64,000 nucleotides of DNA from Christiangramia gaetbulicola (GCF_003054225.1 NZ_QBKQ01000003.1:248001-312000); one strand, 5' to 3'; numbered from the stretch's first letter, positions 24,132-33,845 are shown. Numbers and translations: made by a program. Notes: a model not told the origin generated them from the letters alone.

Positions 24132-24216
24132 CACCACAGATCGTTTTTTGATATAGGTCAAAAGAATCCTCTCTTTTCAACCAGACCTTTGCACTGTAAA
24201 ATTAAAAACAGTGGAA

Positions 24217-25590
24217 ATGCATATAAAAAGGATAGGTGTTAGTACAGTTCTTTTGATCTTTCTAGGTTTGATTCCTTCTGTTTCGAATGCCCAGGATCTT
24301 GATCCCAGGCTTCAGGAACTCATAGGGAAGGGCATAGAAAAGAGTCATAAACTGAATGAAAAGGAATTCGAAGCACAGCAGGCAATTCTGGATCAAAAAC
24401 TTGCCAAATCGGTCTTTCTTCCAAAGATCACCGTAAACGGAAATTATACCAGGTTAAATGATGATATCAGCTTTGATGATGATACCCAGAATCTTTTACT
24501 AGGGACTCAGAAATTATTAATAAAGGAAGCCGCAGGAGTGCCTTTCAACGCAGGTTTTCCGGAAGGAGTTCCCGTACAACCCATCCCGGCGATCCAGGAG
24601 AAGAATATTCTAAAATCATCTGTAGATCTCGATTGGGTTTTATTTAGTGGCTTTGAAGCCAGCAATGCACTCAAGGCCAGTAAACATAAAGAAGCTTCAA
24701 TTAATTATGCGGCTTCAGCGCTACAGGATAAAGTCGCCTTAGAGATCATCGAAAATTACGACAGGTTAGCTCTTGTCAATGCTTCAAAGAAGGTTTTGGA
24801 GAGTACCGAAGAATTTCTTGATCAGCAGGAATTCTATGTCAAAAAGGCCATAGAAAATGGATTGGCCACTCCAATAGAACGAAAGAAGATCGAATTAGCG
24901 AGGCAGCAACTTATAGCGCGCCAGCTAGAATTCGATCATAATAAGGCTATTCTTATTGAAATGCTGCATAAGCTCACCGGTGAATCCAAGGAAACCTTAG
25001 AATTAATGATGCCACAATTAGATCCTTTTGCTTCAACAGGATTTGGAAGTATAGAAAAACGTGACGAGATCAAAGCTCTGGAAGAGGCCGAAGAGGCAAG
25101 TCTTTACAAAGCTAAAATGGAGAGGAATAATTTTATTCCGAAGGTAGCTTTAAAAGGACATTATGAATTGCTTGAAGACGATCTTTCTCTGCTCGATCCA
25201 AGATGGTATGTAGGTGTGGGTGTAAAGTGGAATCTTTTTGACGGGAATAAATCCAGACTCGAGAGTCAGAAAACTAAATATGAAGCCGAAAAATACCGGG
25301 AACAGCGCGAAGAAGCTGAAGAGATGATTAACCTGAGTATTACCAAGGCTGAACAAAGCCTGGCTTCTGCAAAGCAGAATATCCTGATTGTGCAAAAAGA
25401 GATCGAACTGGCCGATGAAACTTATGAAATGGTGGATAAGCAATACAGGAACGATCTGGCTTCAATAACCGATGTATTGGATGCCTTAAGGGATCTTGAA
25501 CAGGCCGGATTCAAACTTCAGGAATCATATTACCAGCAACGACGAGCAACCGTAGATCTATTACACGCTCAGGGACAATTAAAATACTAA
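24217..25590 (+). CDS. TolC-family outer-membrane efflux protein
   Basis: A 457-residue outer-membrane channel. The signal peptide (about residues 4-25) ends at SNAQD. The body has the TolC duplicated helical-hairpin pattern (long Ala/Glu/Gln-rich helices near 140-280 and 340-450) with strand segments between (FLPKITVNGNYTRLND and FIPKVALKGHYELLED, the classic repeat pair). I took ATG 24217 rather than the GTG at 24211. It is first in an operon with a membrane-fusion protein (16 nt gap) and an ABC-2 permease, which together would span both membranes. Confidence 0.92.
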   Translation: MHIKRIGVSTVLLIFLGLIPSVSNAQDLDPRLQELIGKGIEKSHKLNEKEFEAQQAILDQKLAKSVFLPKITVNGNYTRLNDDISFDDDTQNLLLGTQKLLIKEAAGVPFNAGFPEGVPVQPIPAIQEKNILKSSVDLDWVLFSGFEASNALKASKHKEASINYAASALQDKVALEIIENYDRLALVNASKKVLESTEEFLDQQEFYVKKAIENGLATPIERKKIELARQQLIARQLEFDHNKAILIEMLHKLTGESKETLELMMPQLDPFASTGFGSIEKRDEIKALEEAEEASLYKAKMERNNFIPKVALKGHYELLEDDLSLLDPRWYVGVGVKWNLFDGNKSRLESQKTKYEAEKYREQREEAEEMINLSITKAEQSLASAKQNILIVQKEIELADETYEMVDKQYRNDLASITDVLDALRDLEQAGFKLQESYYQQRRATVDLLHAQGQLKY

Positions 25591-25606
25591 CAGAAAATTT
25601 AGAAAA

Positions 25607-26569
25607 ATGAAAATGATTAAAAATATAATGTGGGGTGGATTGGCAGTTTTAGCGATGACTTCCTGCAGCGACGACGAAAAGATCACCTCTCAAAGGGGAA
25701 AAGTCAAATTTGAAACTGTTTCGGTAAGCGGTAAGGTGCCGGGAAGGATCAGTAAGATATATGTAGAAGAAGGGCAGGAAGTGAATAAAGGAGATACCCT
25801 GGCGAAGCTAGATATTCCAGAGGTCAATGCCAAGATGATGCAGGCAGAAGGAGCGGTAGCGGCGGCTAAAGGTCAGCTGGATATGGCCTATAATGGTGCT
25901 ACTACAGAACAGTTAAACCAGATCGCAGGAAAGCTAAATGCGGGGAAAGCTCAGCTGAATTTTGCAGAAGAGTCTTTCAAAAGGATCAGCAATATGTATA
26001 AGGATTCCTTGGTGAGCAGGCAGCAATACGATGAGGTAAAGATGAAGTTGGAAATGGCGAGGTCCCAGGTTGCAGCGCTGGAAGCTAAACGTGATGAGGT
26101 GAAAATGGGAGCCAGAAGAGAACAGATAGACCAGGCCAGGGGACAATTAAACCGTGCTTTAGGTTCTAAAGAAGAAGTTCAAAGTGCCTCTAACGAGCAA
26201 TACCTTATCGCCCCGGCGAATATGTCTATTGAGACCATAAGTTTGAGCGAAGGCGAATTACTTACCCCGGGTTATGTACTCATTAATGGTTATGAAAAAG
26301 ACAGTGTTTATTTCAGGTTCACTATTCCGGAATCTGAGATCTACGATTTTAAGGTTGGTAATTCACTCAAGCTTAAAAATCCTTATACCGAAGAAGAAAC
26401 TTCGGGAGAAATTGTAGCTATTAAGCAGCTGGCGCAGTATGGAGATATTACCAGTACAGCACCATTATATGACCTTTCCGAAGCTATTTATGAATTAAAA
26501 GTGGTGCCTAAAGCAAAAACTTCAGCAGATAAATTTTTTATGAATAGCAGCATTCTTATAAAACAATAA
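25607..26569 (+). CDS. HlyD-family periplasmic adaptor lipoprotein
   Basis: A 320-residue membrane-fusion protein with a lipoprotein signal peptide (Cys at about residue 22 in MTSCSDDE). The biotinyl-lipoyl half-motif GKVPGRISKIYVEEGQEVNKGDTL is followed by a coiled-coil hairpin (about 75-190) and a C-terminal beta region. It bridges the inner-membrane permease and TolC. The next gene starts 1 nt after its stop, so coupling is tight. The layout resembles YhiI/YbhG-type adaptors of ABC-2 exporters. Confidence 0.9.
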   Translation: MKMIKNIMWGGLAVLAMTSCSDDEKITSQRGKVKFETVSVSGKVPGRISKIYVEEGQEVNKGDTLAKLDIPEVNAKMMQAEGAVAAAKGQLDMAYNGATTEQLNQIAGKLNAGKAQLNFAEESFKRISNMYKDSLVSRQQYDEVKMKLEMARSQVAALEAKRDEVKMGARREQIDQARGQLNRALGSKEEVQSASNEQYLIAPANMSIETISLSEGELLTPGYVLINGYEKDSVYFRFTIPESEIYDFKVGNSLKLKNPYTEEETSGEIVAIKQLAQYGDITSTAPLYDLSEAIYELKVVPKAKTSADKFFMNSSILIKQ

Positions 26570-26570
26570 A

Positions 26571-27746
26571 ATGAAGGATTTCAAGAGCTTATTAAAAATA
26601 GAATTTCAGAGAATCTTTTCGAATAAGGTGCTGTTGGCGATCTTCTTTGGAGCTCCCTTACTTTATGGTTTCCTTTTCGGCTATGTATATCAGCAGGCTA
26701 AGGTGGTGGACCTTCCAATGCTTATCGTAGATGAAGATCATAGTCCGCTTTCAGATAAACTTATAGATGCCTTTCAGGATAATGAAGGTCTTGAGGTTAG
26801 TGAGGTGAGATATACTTCGGGAGATATAGCTGCTGAAATGCCTTATAGGGAATATGCCGCGGTGGTGACTATCCCGCAGGACTTTGAAGCTGAAATTCTT
26901 CAGAAAAGACATCCGGAGGTAAGGGTAGACCTGAACATGGCGAATATTCTGAACGCGAATATTGCCAGTAAGAACATACAATCGGTTCTATTGACCATGA
27001 ATGCAGGAATCGAAATTGAAGGCCTGAAGAAGCAGGGTTTTTCCCCGGAACAGGCCAAAGACTCATATGAAAGCTTCAAGATCAATTTCAATAAACTGTA
27101 TAATTCCACAGGGAACTATTTAACTTTCATGCTTCCCGGATTGCTGGCAGCGATCATGCAACAGGTGATCTTCCTGGCCCTGGCATTGGTTTTTGCAAGG
27201 GATTTTGAAGATAATTATTTTCGAACGCTGGCCAATACCAATAAGTGGTCTGTTTATCATATTGGGTTAAAAGCGGTTCCTTTCTTTATTCTGATCCCGG
27301 TAATGTGGTTTCTGGTAAGTGGTTTCATTCCTTACTTCAGGATAGATGCAGATATTTTCAACCTGCCCATGTTACTGCTTACGATTTTGCTGAGCCTGGC
27401 TTCGATGGGAATAGGGATGTTATTCTCAATCATTTTTCCAAGCCAGCTAAAGGCAACCGAATTATTGATGGTGATCTCTACCCCGGCCTTTGTACTGAGT
27501 GGTTTTACCTGGCCTTCGCTGGCGATCCCGGTGGCTATTCAGAATTTCGCGCAGATAATACCGCTCACGCATTTTCTGAATGGATTCAGAAAGATCGCTT
27601 TTTATGGCGGAGACCTTTCTTCCATAAGTCATGAACTAGGATTTTTATCGATCATTATTGCAGTAAGTTTTATGGCCATGAGCATTATTCTTCACTTCAA
27701 GATCAAAAAGATACGATCGGCTGGAGAAGTCCAACTCGCATCTTAG
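26571..27746 (+). CDS. ABC-2 type permease
   Basis: A 391-residue inner-membrane protein. There is one helix near residues 17-38, a large periplasmic domain (about 40-185) and five to six helices from about 190 to the end, the ABC2_membrane_3 (YhhJ/YbhR) topology. The C-terminal motif region TPAFVLSGFTWPSLAIP and PLTHFLNGFRKIAFYGGD is typical. Normal partners are a fused or separate ATP-binding protein; none is encoded in this operon, and the transcript ends at the hairpin at 27769. The ATPase must come from elsewhere, or the complex works differently. Substrate unknown. Confidence 0.9.
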   Translation: MKDFKSLLKIEFQRIFSNKVLLAIFFGAPLLYGFLFGYVYQQAKVVDLPMLIVDEDHSPLSDKLIDAFQDNEGLEVSEVRYTSGDIAAEMPYREYAAVVTIPQDFEAEILQKRHPEVRVDLNMANILNANIASKNIQSVLLTMNAGIEIEGLKKQGFSPEQAKDSYESFKINFNKLYNSTGNYLTFMLPGLLAAIMQQVIFLALALVFARDFEDNYFRTLANTNKWSVYHIGLKAVPFFILIPVMWFLVSGFIPYFRIDADIFNLPMLLLTILLSLASMGIGMLFSIIFPSQLKATELLMVISTPAFVLSGFTWPSLAIPVAIQNFAQIIPLTHFLNGFRKIAFYGGDLSSISHELGFLSIIIAVSFMAMSIILHFKIKKIRSAGEVQLAS

Positions 27747-27768
27747 AGTAAGAAAAAGCAGAATTAAA

Positions 27769-27801
27769 AAAATCCCGCTCAACTGAAATTGGCGGGATTT
27801 T
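27769..27801 (+). terminator. Bidirectional terminator between convergent genes
   Basis: AAAATCCCGC (27769-27778) and GCGGGATTTT (27792-27801), flanked by A residues left and T residues right; it serves the exporter operon and the reductase gene on the other strand. Confidence 0.85.
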
Positions 27802-27827
27802 CTATTTTATCTTAGGTTCATGCGGGC

Positions 27828-28886
27828 CTAAATGATATCATTATCTATAAGTACCTGGAAAGAATCTTCCATTGTTTTTCGCATGGGTTTGAATTGAATA
27901 CCCAGATCCTTTTTGATCTTGGAATTATCGGCTTTCCATTCGATATCTACATTATTCCGAATAAATTTCCTGGAAAGACTTTTATTCACGTAGGGCCCAA
28001 TTATAAGCAATAACCATTTTGGTAAGGCCTTGGTTGGTACCGGGTAAGCTTCCCCATATTTAGGTTCAAGAGCTTCCCCTAGTTCAACAAAATTGGTGTT
28101 GTGCGCTGAGGTAATATATCTGCCTTTTGCTGAAGGTGTTAACCCGGCTTTAAAATGTGCTTCGGCGACATCGCGAACGTCAACCAGTCCTATTCCTATT
28201 TTTGGTGCTCCCATTTTAAAAGTTCCGTCTCCAAGTTGCTTGAGTAAACTGAAACTTTCAGAAGTTGTGGACTTAGGATTCAGGGGAGGTCCCATGACCA
28301 AAGATGGATTAATGGTCACCAGGTCCCACTCATCCTGATCTTTATTGATCTCCCAGGCCTTTTTTTCTGCCAGGGTTTTGGAATAGGAGTAGGGCTGATA
28401 ATCCAGGGAAGCCGTGGTATTCCAGATATCTTCTGTTAGCACATTATTAGGAGCATCCTTAACGTCTTTCGCATCGGTATAGATCGCAGCACAGCTACTG
28501 GTTAGAACAACTCTTTTAACACCAGGAGTTTTATTCGCCTGGCTCAAAACATTATCTGTTCCCTTTACCGCGGGTTCTATCAGTTCTTTCTGGGCATCAT
28601 CGAAATCTGAAGTAAAAGGAGAGGCAGTATGAAATACCAATTCACAGCCTTGCATAGCTTCTGCATAAGAGCCTACGTCCAGAAGATCAGATTTGAAATA
28701 TTTGATGGTTCCGGGAGAATTTTCAGCAATCCCATTAAGGTGATGCACCTTATGCTCTTTTTCGGGATCACGAACGGCGGCATGTACCGTTAATCCATCT
28801 TCGAGTAGTCTTTTTACCAGCCAGCCGGCAACGTAACCGGTTGCTCCGGTCACCAGCACCGGTTTTGTTTTATCTATAGTGGTCAT
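27828..28886 (-). CDS. NAD(P)-dependent extended SDR (dihydroflavonol-reductase-like)
   Basis: A 352-residue extended short-chain dehydrogenase/reductase. The Rossmann motif VLVTGATGYVAGWL lies at residues about 10-23, a downstream Asp/Ser region at VVLTSSCAAIY, and the catalytic YSYSK at about 166-170. The sequence pattern (FHTASPF, NPSLVMGPPL) is that of dihydroflavonol-4-reductase/cinnamoyl-CoA reductase/aldehyde-reductase-like enzymes, which reduce carbonyls with NADPH. Bacterial members are poorly characterised, and the substrate cannot be assigned. Monocistronic. Confidence 0.88.
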   Translation of the reverse strand: MTTIDKTKPVLVTGATGYVAGWLVKRLLEDGLTVHAAVRDPEKEHKVHHLNGIAENSPGTIKYFKSDLLDVGSYAEAMQGCELVFHTASPFTSDFDDAQKELIEPAVKGTDNVLSQANKTPGVKRVVLTSSCAAIYTDAKDVKDAPNNVLTEDIWNTTASLDYQPYSYSKTLAEKKAWEINKDQDEWDLVTINPSLVMGPPLNPKSTTSESFSLLKQLGDGTFKMGAPKIGIGLVDVRDVAEAHFKAGLTPSAKGRYITSAHNTNFVELGEALEPKYGEAYPVPTKALPKWLLLIIGPYVNKSLSRKFIRNNVDIEWKADNSKIKKDLGIQFKPMRKTMEDSFQVLIDNDII

Positions 28887-28989
28887 ATTTTCTTTATTAT
28901 TTAAATTCTGTTGAATTCTACATTCATAAAAGGTAAGACTTTTTCTGCAGCTGGGTTAAAGAATAGGTTTCGGTCTAAGTTCCAGGCAT

Positions 28990-29017
28990 AAAAAAAGCAC
29001 CTGGTTGAGGTGCTTTT
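28990..29017 (-). terminator. Terminator after the CHRD-like lipoprotein gene
   Basis: AAAAGCACCT (28993-29002), loop GGTTG, AGGTGCTTTT (29008-29017), followed on the minus strand by further T residues; 22 nt after the stop. Confidence 0.85.
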
Positions 29018-29038
29018 AAAAATAGGTGGTTCATTAGA

Positions 29039-29629
29039 TTATTTAGAACCCTGGGCAGATTTTACCTGTCCACAAGCCACAGGCAATGATGGTATACCAT
29101 CCAATCCATGCAATACAATGGTTTTGTTCTGAAGCGGGGTGATTTCCTTGGTTACATTATAAAAGGTCATTTCAAAATCTATATTTCCATCATCGTCGGC
29201 AGTTGGAAACGGTTCCAGTGCTAAACGGATTCCCCCATAGAAAGGTACGCCTTCACCAACTGAAATAAGTCCGTCACCATCGGTATCGGCAGAAGCTGGC
29301 GGGCATTCTGAATTCCTGTTATTTTCAAGAAATCCGTGAATATGTTGCGCATGGGTTCCCGGCTGAAATCCGGAGGCGGAAATCTTTACAGTTAAGTTCA
29401 CACCGTCTAGAATCAGGTCGGCAGAACCGGATACTCCGGAGTTGTTTAATTCTCCGAAATCAACTGTATACATTTTTGCCTTTGCACCGTTGTTCGGAAT
29501 GTCCTGTGGATCATAATGCGCATCTACAGTGTTTAATTCTTCCATTCCGGTTTCTTCTTTGGAACATCCAACCATAAAAAACATGATCATTGAAAGCATT
29601 CCCAGGTAACATAATTTAAAAGTTCTCAT
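29039..29629 (-). CDS. CHRD-like lipoprotein
   Basis: A 196-residue lipoprotein (lipobox FMVGC, Cys at about residue 22). The body (FGELNNSGVSGSADLILDGVN, SGFQPGTHAQHIHGF) resembles CHRD/superoxide-dismutase-like beta-sandwich domains. The HxxH pair in HAQHIH recalls Cu/Zn-SOD, but the other metal ligands are not clearly in place. DTDGDGLISVGEG is an EF-hand-like calcium loop within the domain. Outer-membrane or periplasmic location is expected; function unknown. Monocistronic with its own terminator. Confidence 0.75.
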   Translation of the reverse strand: MRTFKLCYLGMLSMIMFFMVGCSKEETGMEELNTVDAHYDPQDIPNNGAKAKMYTVDFGELNNSGVSGSADLILDGVNLTVKISASGFQPGTHAQHIHGFLENNRNSECPPASADTDGDGLISVGEGVPFYGGIRLALEPFPTADDDGNIDFEMTFYNVTKEITPLQNKTIVLHGLDGIPSLPVACGQVKSAQGSK

Positions 29630-29949
29630 AATTAAAAATTTTAGTTTTATATAGATACCTACGGGATAGAAGTAGTCTTTGGTTTTATGTAAATAGTTAA
29701 TATTCAGTTAAATAGGTGGTGTGTAAGAAGATATTTTCAGTATGTATTTCCTTTTCTAGACGAAGAGTATAAATCTAATGTTTATCTACAAAAAAGAGAT
29801 TTACAGTAGGTTTTGAAAAAACATGAAAAATTGAAATTTTTCATGTTTAATATAAATATTTGGGAATCAGTATTATTTTGGGATATCTGAATTTATTTTT
29901 CAAATTCTGGTAAAATTGACAGAACTTACCTCCCTTTAAAAATAAAATT
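29630..29949. other. 320-nt divergent intergenic region with a perfect hairpin
   Basis: No gene is supported. A 13-bp perfect inverted repeat, AAACATGAAAAAT (29819-29831) with ATTTTTCATGTTT (29836-29848) and loop TGAA, stands about 100 nt before the DUF808 gene although no gene ends there. It could be an operator, an RNA leader structure or a stray terminator. The rest is AT-rich with no exact promoter consensus. Confidence 0.5.
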
Positions 29950-30828
29950 ATGGCATCAGGATTTTTTGCACTTCTAGACGATATCGCAGCACTTATGGAC
30001 GATGTTGCAACTATGGGAAAGGTTGCAGGTAAAAAAACAGCGGGAATACTTGGGGATGACCTGGCAGTAAATGCTGAGAAGGCCTCGGGTTTTATGTCTT
30101 CCCGGGAAATACCGGTCTTGTGGGCGATCACTAAAGGCTCATTCCTGAATAAGATCATAATTTTACCCGTCGCCTTTTTGCTCAGTGCATTTGTCCCCGT
30201 AGTTATTAAATTCATTCTGATCCTGGGTGGATTATACCTGGCTTATGAAGGAGCCGAGAAGATCTACGAATATTTCTTTCCACATGCTCACCCCAAGGAA
30301 AAACCAAAGCTGGAAAAGATCACCAAGGAGGAGGCACTGGCCCGTGAAAAGGAAAAGATCAAATCGGCAATTATCACAGATTTTATACTTTCTGTAGAGA
30401 TTATCATTATCGCTCTTGGTACTGTAAGTGAGCAGGCACTGAAAATACAGATCCCTGTTGTGACTTTGATCGCCTTAGTGGCCACTGTTGGTGTTTATGG
30501 AATCGTTGCTTTGATCGTTCGTATGGATGAATTTGGTGCAAGGCTGGTAGATATGAACGAGCGGGATAATAGTTTATCAGATAAAATTGGCAATTTCCTG
30601 ATAAACGCTTTGCCTAAAGTGATCAAAGGTCTTTCAGTCATAGGGACCATAGCTTTATTACTGGTTTCCGGAGGGATATTTACGCATAACATACATTTTC
30701 TTCATGGTATTCTTGAGAGCATTCCTTCTATTATAGTTGAACTATTTTTGGGTCTGATCGTTGGAATTATAGTTATGCTGATAGTGAATCTTGGGAAGAA
30801 AATCTGGAAAGGGATAAAAAGTAAATAA
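29950..30828 (+). CDS. DUF808 family membrane protein (YedI-like)
   Basis: A 292-residue inner-membrane protein of the DUF808/YedI family. The conserved start MASGFFALLDDIAALMDDVA and TAGILGDDLAVNAEKASGF are near diagnostic, followed by about six hydrophobic helices and charged loops containing AHPKEKPKLEK. Length fits the family. No function is established for it; its recurring name in databases is just DUF808. Monocistronic, convergent with the next gene. Confidence 0.93.
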   Translation: MASGFFALLDDIAALMDDVATMGKVAGKKTAGILGDDLAVNAEKASGFMSSREIPVLWAITKGSFLNKIIILPVAFLLSAFVPVVIKFILILGGLYLAYEGAEKIYEYFFPHAHPKEKPKLEKITKEEALAREKEKIKSAIITDFILSVEIIIIALGTVSEQALKIQIPVVTLIALVATVGVYGIVALIVRMDEFGARLVDMNERDNSLSDKIGNFLINALPKVIKGLSVIGTIALLLVSGGIFTHNIHFLHGILESIPSIIVELFLGLIVGIIVMLIVNLGKKIWKGIKSK

Positions 30829-30912
30829 AAGAGAATAGTTTATATGCTTCTACGGTAGCAGGTATCTTTAGATGAAGTTTTTCCTGCCTAATTTGAATTT
30901 CTAAACTATCGG

Positions 30913-31401
30913 TTATCTACCACCTAAAGAACCCTCGATCTTTTCATAATCACCGGCAAGGCTGGTTCCCCAAGACCAGCAGATGGTAAGAACTTCAATA
31001 TCTTCGGGTTTTTCAGGTTTGATAGATAGCATTTTATCGTCGAGGCTTAGCAATATCTTTTTACCTTTTATCATACTGGTATAAAGGCTGTCATTTTTCT
31101 TTTTCAGGTTCATATCCAGTGTGAATGCCTGTTTCGTATGTTGTTTTCCAGAGCTAAGCTTTAATTGAAAATTATTGCCGTGATTTTTTTTAATAGAAAT
31201 CGTGGTTTTTTTGCCGGTAGTATCTTCCTTAGAAATATAACATCCTGCGATGGGCGTAAAATCGTATACATATTTCTTTTCTCCAAATTCGATTATTTCG
31301 GAAATTTTCGGGACGATCATTTCTGAATTAGTACTGGTATTAGTACATCCCGACGATTGGAATATGACTACCATAATAAACACTAATTCTTTAAATCTCA
31401 T
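30913..31401 (-). CDS. Hypothetical lipoprotein
   Basis: A 162-residue protein with a lipoprotein signal (Cys at about residue 19 in FQSSGCTNTS). The remainder is polar and beta-rich with repeated Lys-rich strands (FQLKLSSGKQHTKQAF, KGKKILLSLDDKML). I do not recognise a family. It is the only gene on its transcript, about 60 nt downstream of an MFS transporter on the same strand, so it could be co-transcribed with it. Confidence 0.7.
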   Translation of the reverse strand: MRFKELVFIMVVIFQSSGCTNTSTNSEMIVPKISEIIEFGEKKYVYDFTPIAGCYISKEDTTGKKTTISIKKNHGNNFQLKLSSGKQHTKQAFTLDMNLKKKNDSLYTSMIKGKKILLSLDDKMLSIKPEKPEDIEVLTICWSWGTSLAGDYEKIEGSLGGR

Positions 31402-31465
31402 ATCAACATTAATTCAACCGAACACGATCTAAAGGAAACCTTTGTTTCCGTTTAAAATCTCAAGC

Positions 31466-32842
31466 TTACGAATACTCCTTGTTTTTTATTATGGGGGGAG
31501 TAGATACTTTAACCGGTAAAACATCGAAACTGTTCACTATGATCCTGTGCCTTTTAAGATTTATGAATTGAATGATTATTATCAGGATAAAAGGAATCAC
31601 AGCAATAGTTAAGAATACAGTTTCCCAATTGAAACTGGTCTTTAAGATGCCCAGCAGGCTGGCACCGGCAGCACGGCCCATATTAGAAAGGGCCATGTAA
31701 AGTGTAAACTGCGTCGCCGCCACAGTCTTCCAGCACAGATGCATCGCAGAGGCGAAAACCGCTATACATAAGAATGTATAGAGGGTACAGTAACATAGTA
31801 TAAAAGCGATCATTATAATGGCGCTACTCCAAAGGTTCGTTATAAAAGCGAATACTCCTATTAGAATGGTGAGAAGGATAAGATATATGGTAAGCATCTT
31901 TATTTTACCAAAATAATCTACCAGGTAACCCCCGATAAACATCCCCAGAAACCCTCCAATTACATTAGTGGTAGAAAGGATATTCGAAAAATATGAATTA
32001 GTCCAGCCTAATTCCTGAATACTGAAAATAGGCAGAAGGGTATCAACCAAACCATACATGATCCCCAGAATAAAAATCCCGATACATAATATGAGACTGG
32101 ATTTTAGTATCACTACTCTGTAGAGACTTTTAAAGATATGTGTCCAGCTTTTTAATTGTGTTTTTTTCGAAACCAGAGACGCTTTTCCGGGAGTCCACGG
32201 AAGTAATTTTTCACCTGCACGTTCTTTAAAAATTATCGGAAAGATCATAATACCCGCGACAGCCAAGGAAAGGGAGAAAACAGCAAAGGAAAAACCGAAA
32301 TTATTAATGAGCCAGGTTCCAATAATCAAAGACAGGGATAGCCCTATAGTTTTTGAACCCCACATGAGACCATTAGCTCTGGCCTGTTCTTTTCGAGGTA
32401 TTACTTCCACAGCCATTCCGTCTGTAGCCACATCCTGGAAAGCACCAAAGAAATTAACCAGGAACCCCGCGATCATTAAGCCATTCAGGTTATTCATGGG
32501 ATCTGGCACCAGGCCGAGATTTAAAAAACTAAGGATCAAACCTATCTGACCAAAGATCACCCAGGGACGTTTTCTTCCCATCGATAAAAATGTAAAGCGA
32601 TCCATTAGCGGAGCTATTAAAATTTTAAAGCTCCAGGGAATAAGCATTACGCTAACCAAAGCCGCGATTTCCATGGGTGATTTACCATTCATAGCCAGCC
32701 AGGCAGGTAAAGCGAAGTAAGTGATGCCTTCCGGAATTCCCTGCGCTGCATAAAGTGCCGAAAACGTAACATATCTCGTAACGGCATTATCAGATAAATT
32801 TCTGTCTAATCTATTTTTTAGTCTGTTAAATTTCCCCCTCAT
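31466..32842 (-). CDS. MFS transporter, AmpG/PAT-like
   Basis: A 458-residue inner-membrane protein with about 12 hydrophobic helices. The N-terminal block FSALYAAQGIPEGITYFALPAWLA and SFKILIAPLMDRFTFLSMGRKRPWVI resembles the AmpG/acetyl-CoA-transporter (PAT) branch of the major facilitator superfamily, as does FFGAFQDVATDGMAVEV. AmpG imports muropeptides in Gram-negative bacteria, but this group also includes siderophore and other transporters, so substrate is open. The C-terminal tail is short and basic. Confidence 0.85.
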   Translation of the reverse strand: MRGKFNRLKNRLDRNLSDNAVTRYVTFSALYAAQGIPEGITYFALPAWLAMNGKSPMEIAALVSVMLIPWSFKILIAPLMDRFTFLSMGRKRPWVIFGQIGLILSFLNLGLVPDPMNNLNGLMIAGFLVNFFGAFQDVATDGMAVEVIPRKEQARANGLMWGSKTIGLSLSLIIGTWLINNFGFSFAVFSLSLAVAGIMIFPIIFKERAGEKLLPWTPGKASLVSKKTQLKSWTHIFKSLYRVVILKSSLILCIGIFILGIMYGLVDTLLPIFSIQELGWTNSYFSNILSTTNVIGGFLGMFIGGYLVDYFGKIKMLTIYLILLTILIGVFAFITNLWSSAIIMIAFILCYCTLYTFLCIAVFASAMHLCWKTVAATQFTLYMALSNMGRAAGASLLGILKTSFNWETVFLTIAVIPFILIIIIQFINLKRHRIIVNSFDVLPVKVSTPPIIKNKEYS

Positions 32843-33073
32843 ATTTCAGATTTTAAGATTAGTAGATTTAATTATACAGCTGATGATTTTTTGCCTTGAG
32901 TTAATTCAAATACATTTTGGCTTTAATAACTATTCAGAATTTTGATTGATGTTTTAATGACCCTCTCAATTAATTTTACTTTTTTTTAATAGGTCTTTAA
33001 AGATGAAAAGAGACCGTATGCAGTTCTTGTGATGACTAGTAATGCATACTCAGATGGTTATTATTAATTTTAA

Positions 33074-33100
33074 AAAAGGGTTGCCACTAGCGACAACCCA
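33074..33100 (-). terminator. Terminator after the ABM-like secreted protein gene
   Basis: GGGTTG (33078-33083) pairs with CAACCC (33094-33099); six T residues follow on the minus strand. It is 12 nt after the stop at 33111. Confidence 0.8.
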
Positions 33101-33110
33101 TATAGAATGG

Positions 33111-33845
33111 CTAATTACTCATTTCGGTATTTAATTCGAATGTGTAGGACCAGCTATTTTGTAAGGTGTCAAACCATACTTCCCATAATTCGGCCGCCTT
33201 TTCTTCTCCCACAAGGTCTGTATAGATCTTTGCGGGACTATCCCGTTTAATATCCATGTCGGCATATTTTGTAAAGGGTTCAGCGATCATAAAATCTGGA
33301 GTATCGGGACCTCCATATTCGATATTATACCATAATCCCCGTGGTTGTCCTTCTTTCTTTCTAATAGCATCGTTCACTGCGGTTATCACCTGCTCGAATG
33401 CGTATTCTTTATGCACTTCGTAATAGTTTACCCGAATGTATTTTGCATCCTCAGGAAAGCTTCTGCTTACATCAGGCATGGTTCGCGCAATTCTTGTATT
33501 CACTTTTTCTATATGCGGCATGATGAGATTCAGCAGTATTACATAGCACTCATTACTAGCCTGGTCCTCTTTGTCCATTTCTGCCCAGTTTGGCATCATG
33601 CCAGACATAATGTAAAGGTTACCCACTCCCTGTTGTCTGTGCCACATATTCCATTCGTTTTCTCCATTGTTTTCGAGGTAACAGGCTTTCCAGTTCTTTA
33701 CACCTTCGATAAACTGAGCATGATGTCCTTGCTTGACCGTAATTTCAGTAGTGGTTAGAATTTCACTCTCAGTATTTTGCGCGGAAAGTATACCACTGCT
33801 GAATACAGCTATGAACACCGTAGTAATTAATTTGAATGTTTTCAT
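33111..33845 (-). CDS. Secreted protein of unknown function
   Basis: A 244-residue exported protein with a signal peptide (about residues 1-22, ending SAQN). The body has two halves with similar openings (TTEITVKQGHHAQFIEGVKNW and YEVHKEYAFEQVITAVND), each resembling a dimeric ferredoxin-like (ABM/stress-responsive barrel) domain. I infer a duplicated barrel, but no catalytic motif is visible. Monocistronic with its own terminator. Confidence 0.7.
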   Translation of the reverse strand: MKTFKLITTVFIAVFSSGILSAQNTESEILTTTEITVKQGHHAQFIEGVKNWKACYLENNGENEWNMWHRQQGVGNLYIMSGMMPNWAEMDKEDQASNECYVILLNLIMPHIEKVNTRIARTMPDVSRSFPEDAKYIRVNYYEVHKEYAFEQVITAVNDAIRKKEGQPRGLWYNIEYGGPDTPDFMIAEPFTKYADMDIKRDSPAKIYTDLVGEEKAAELWEVWFDTLQNSWSYTFELNTEMSN

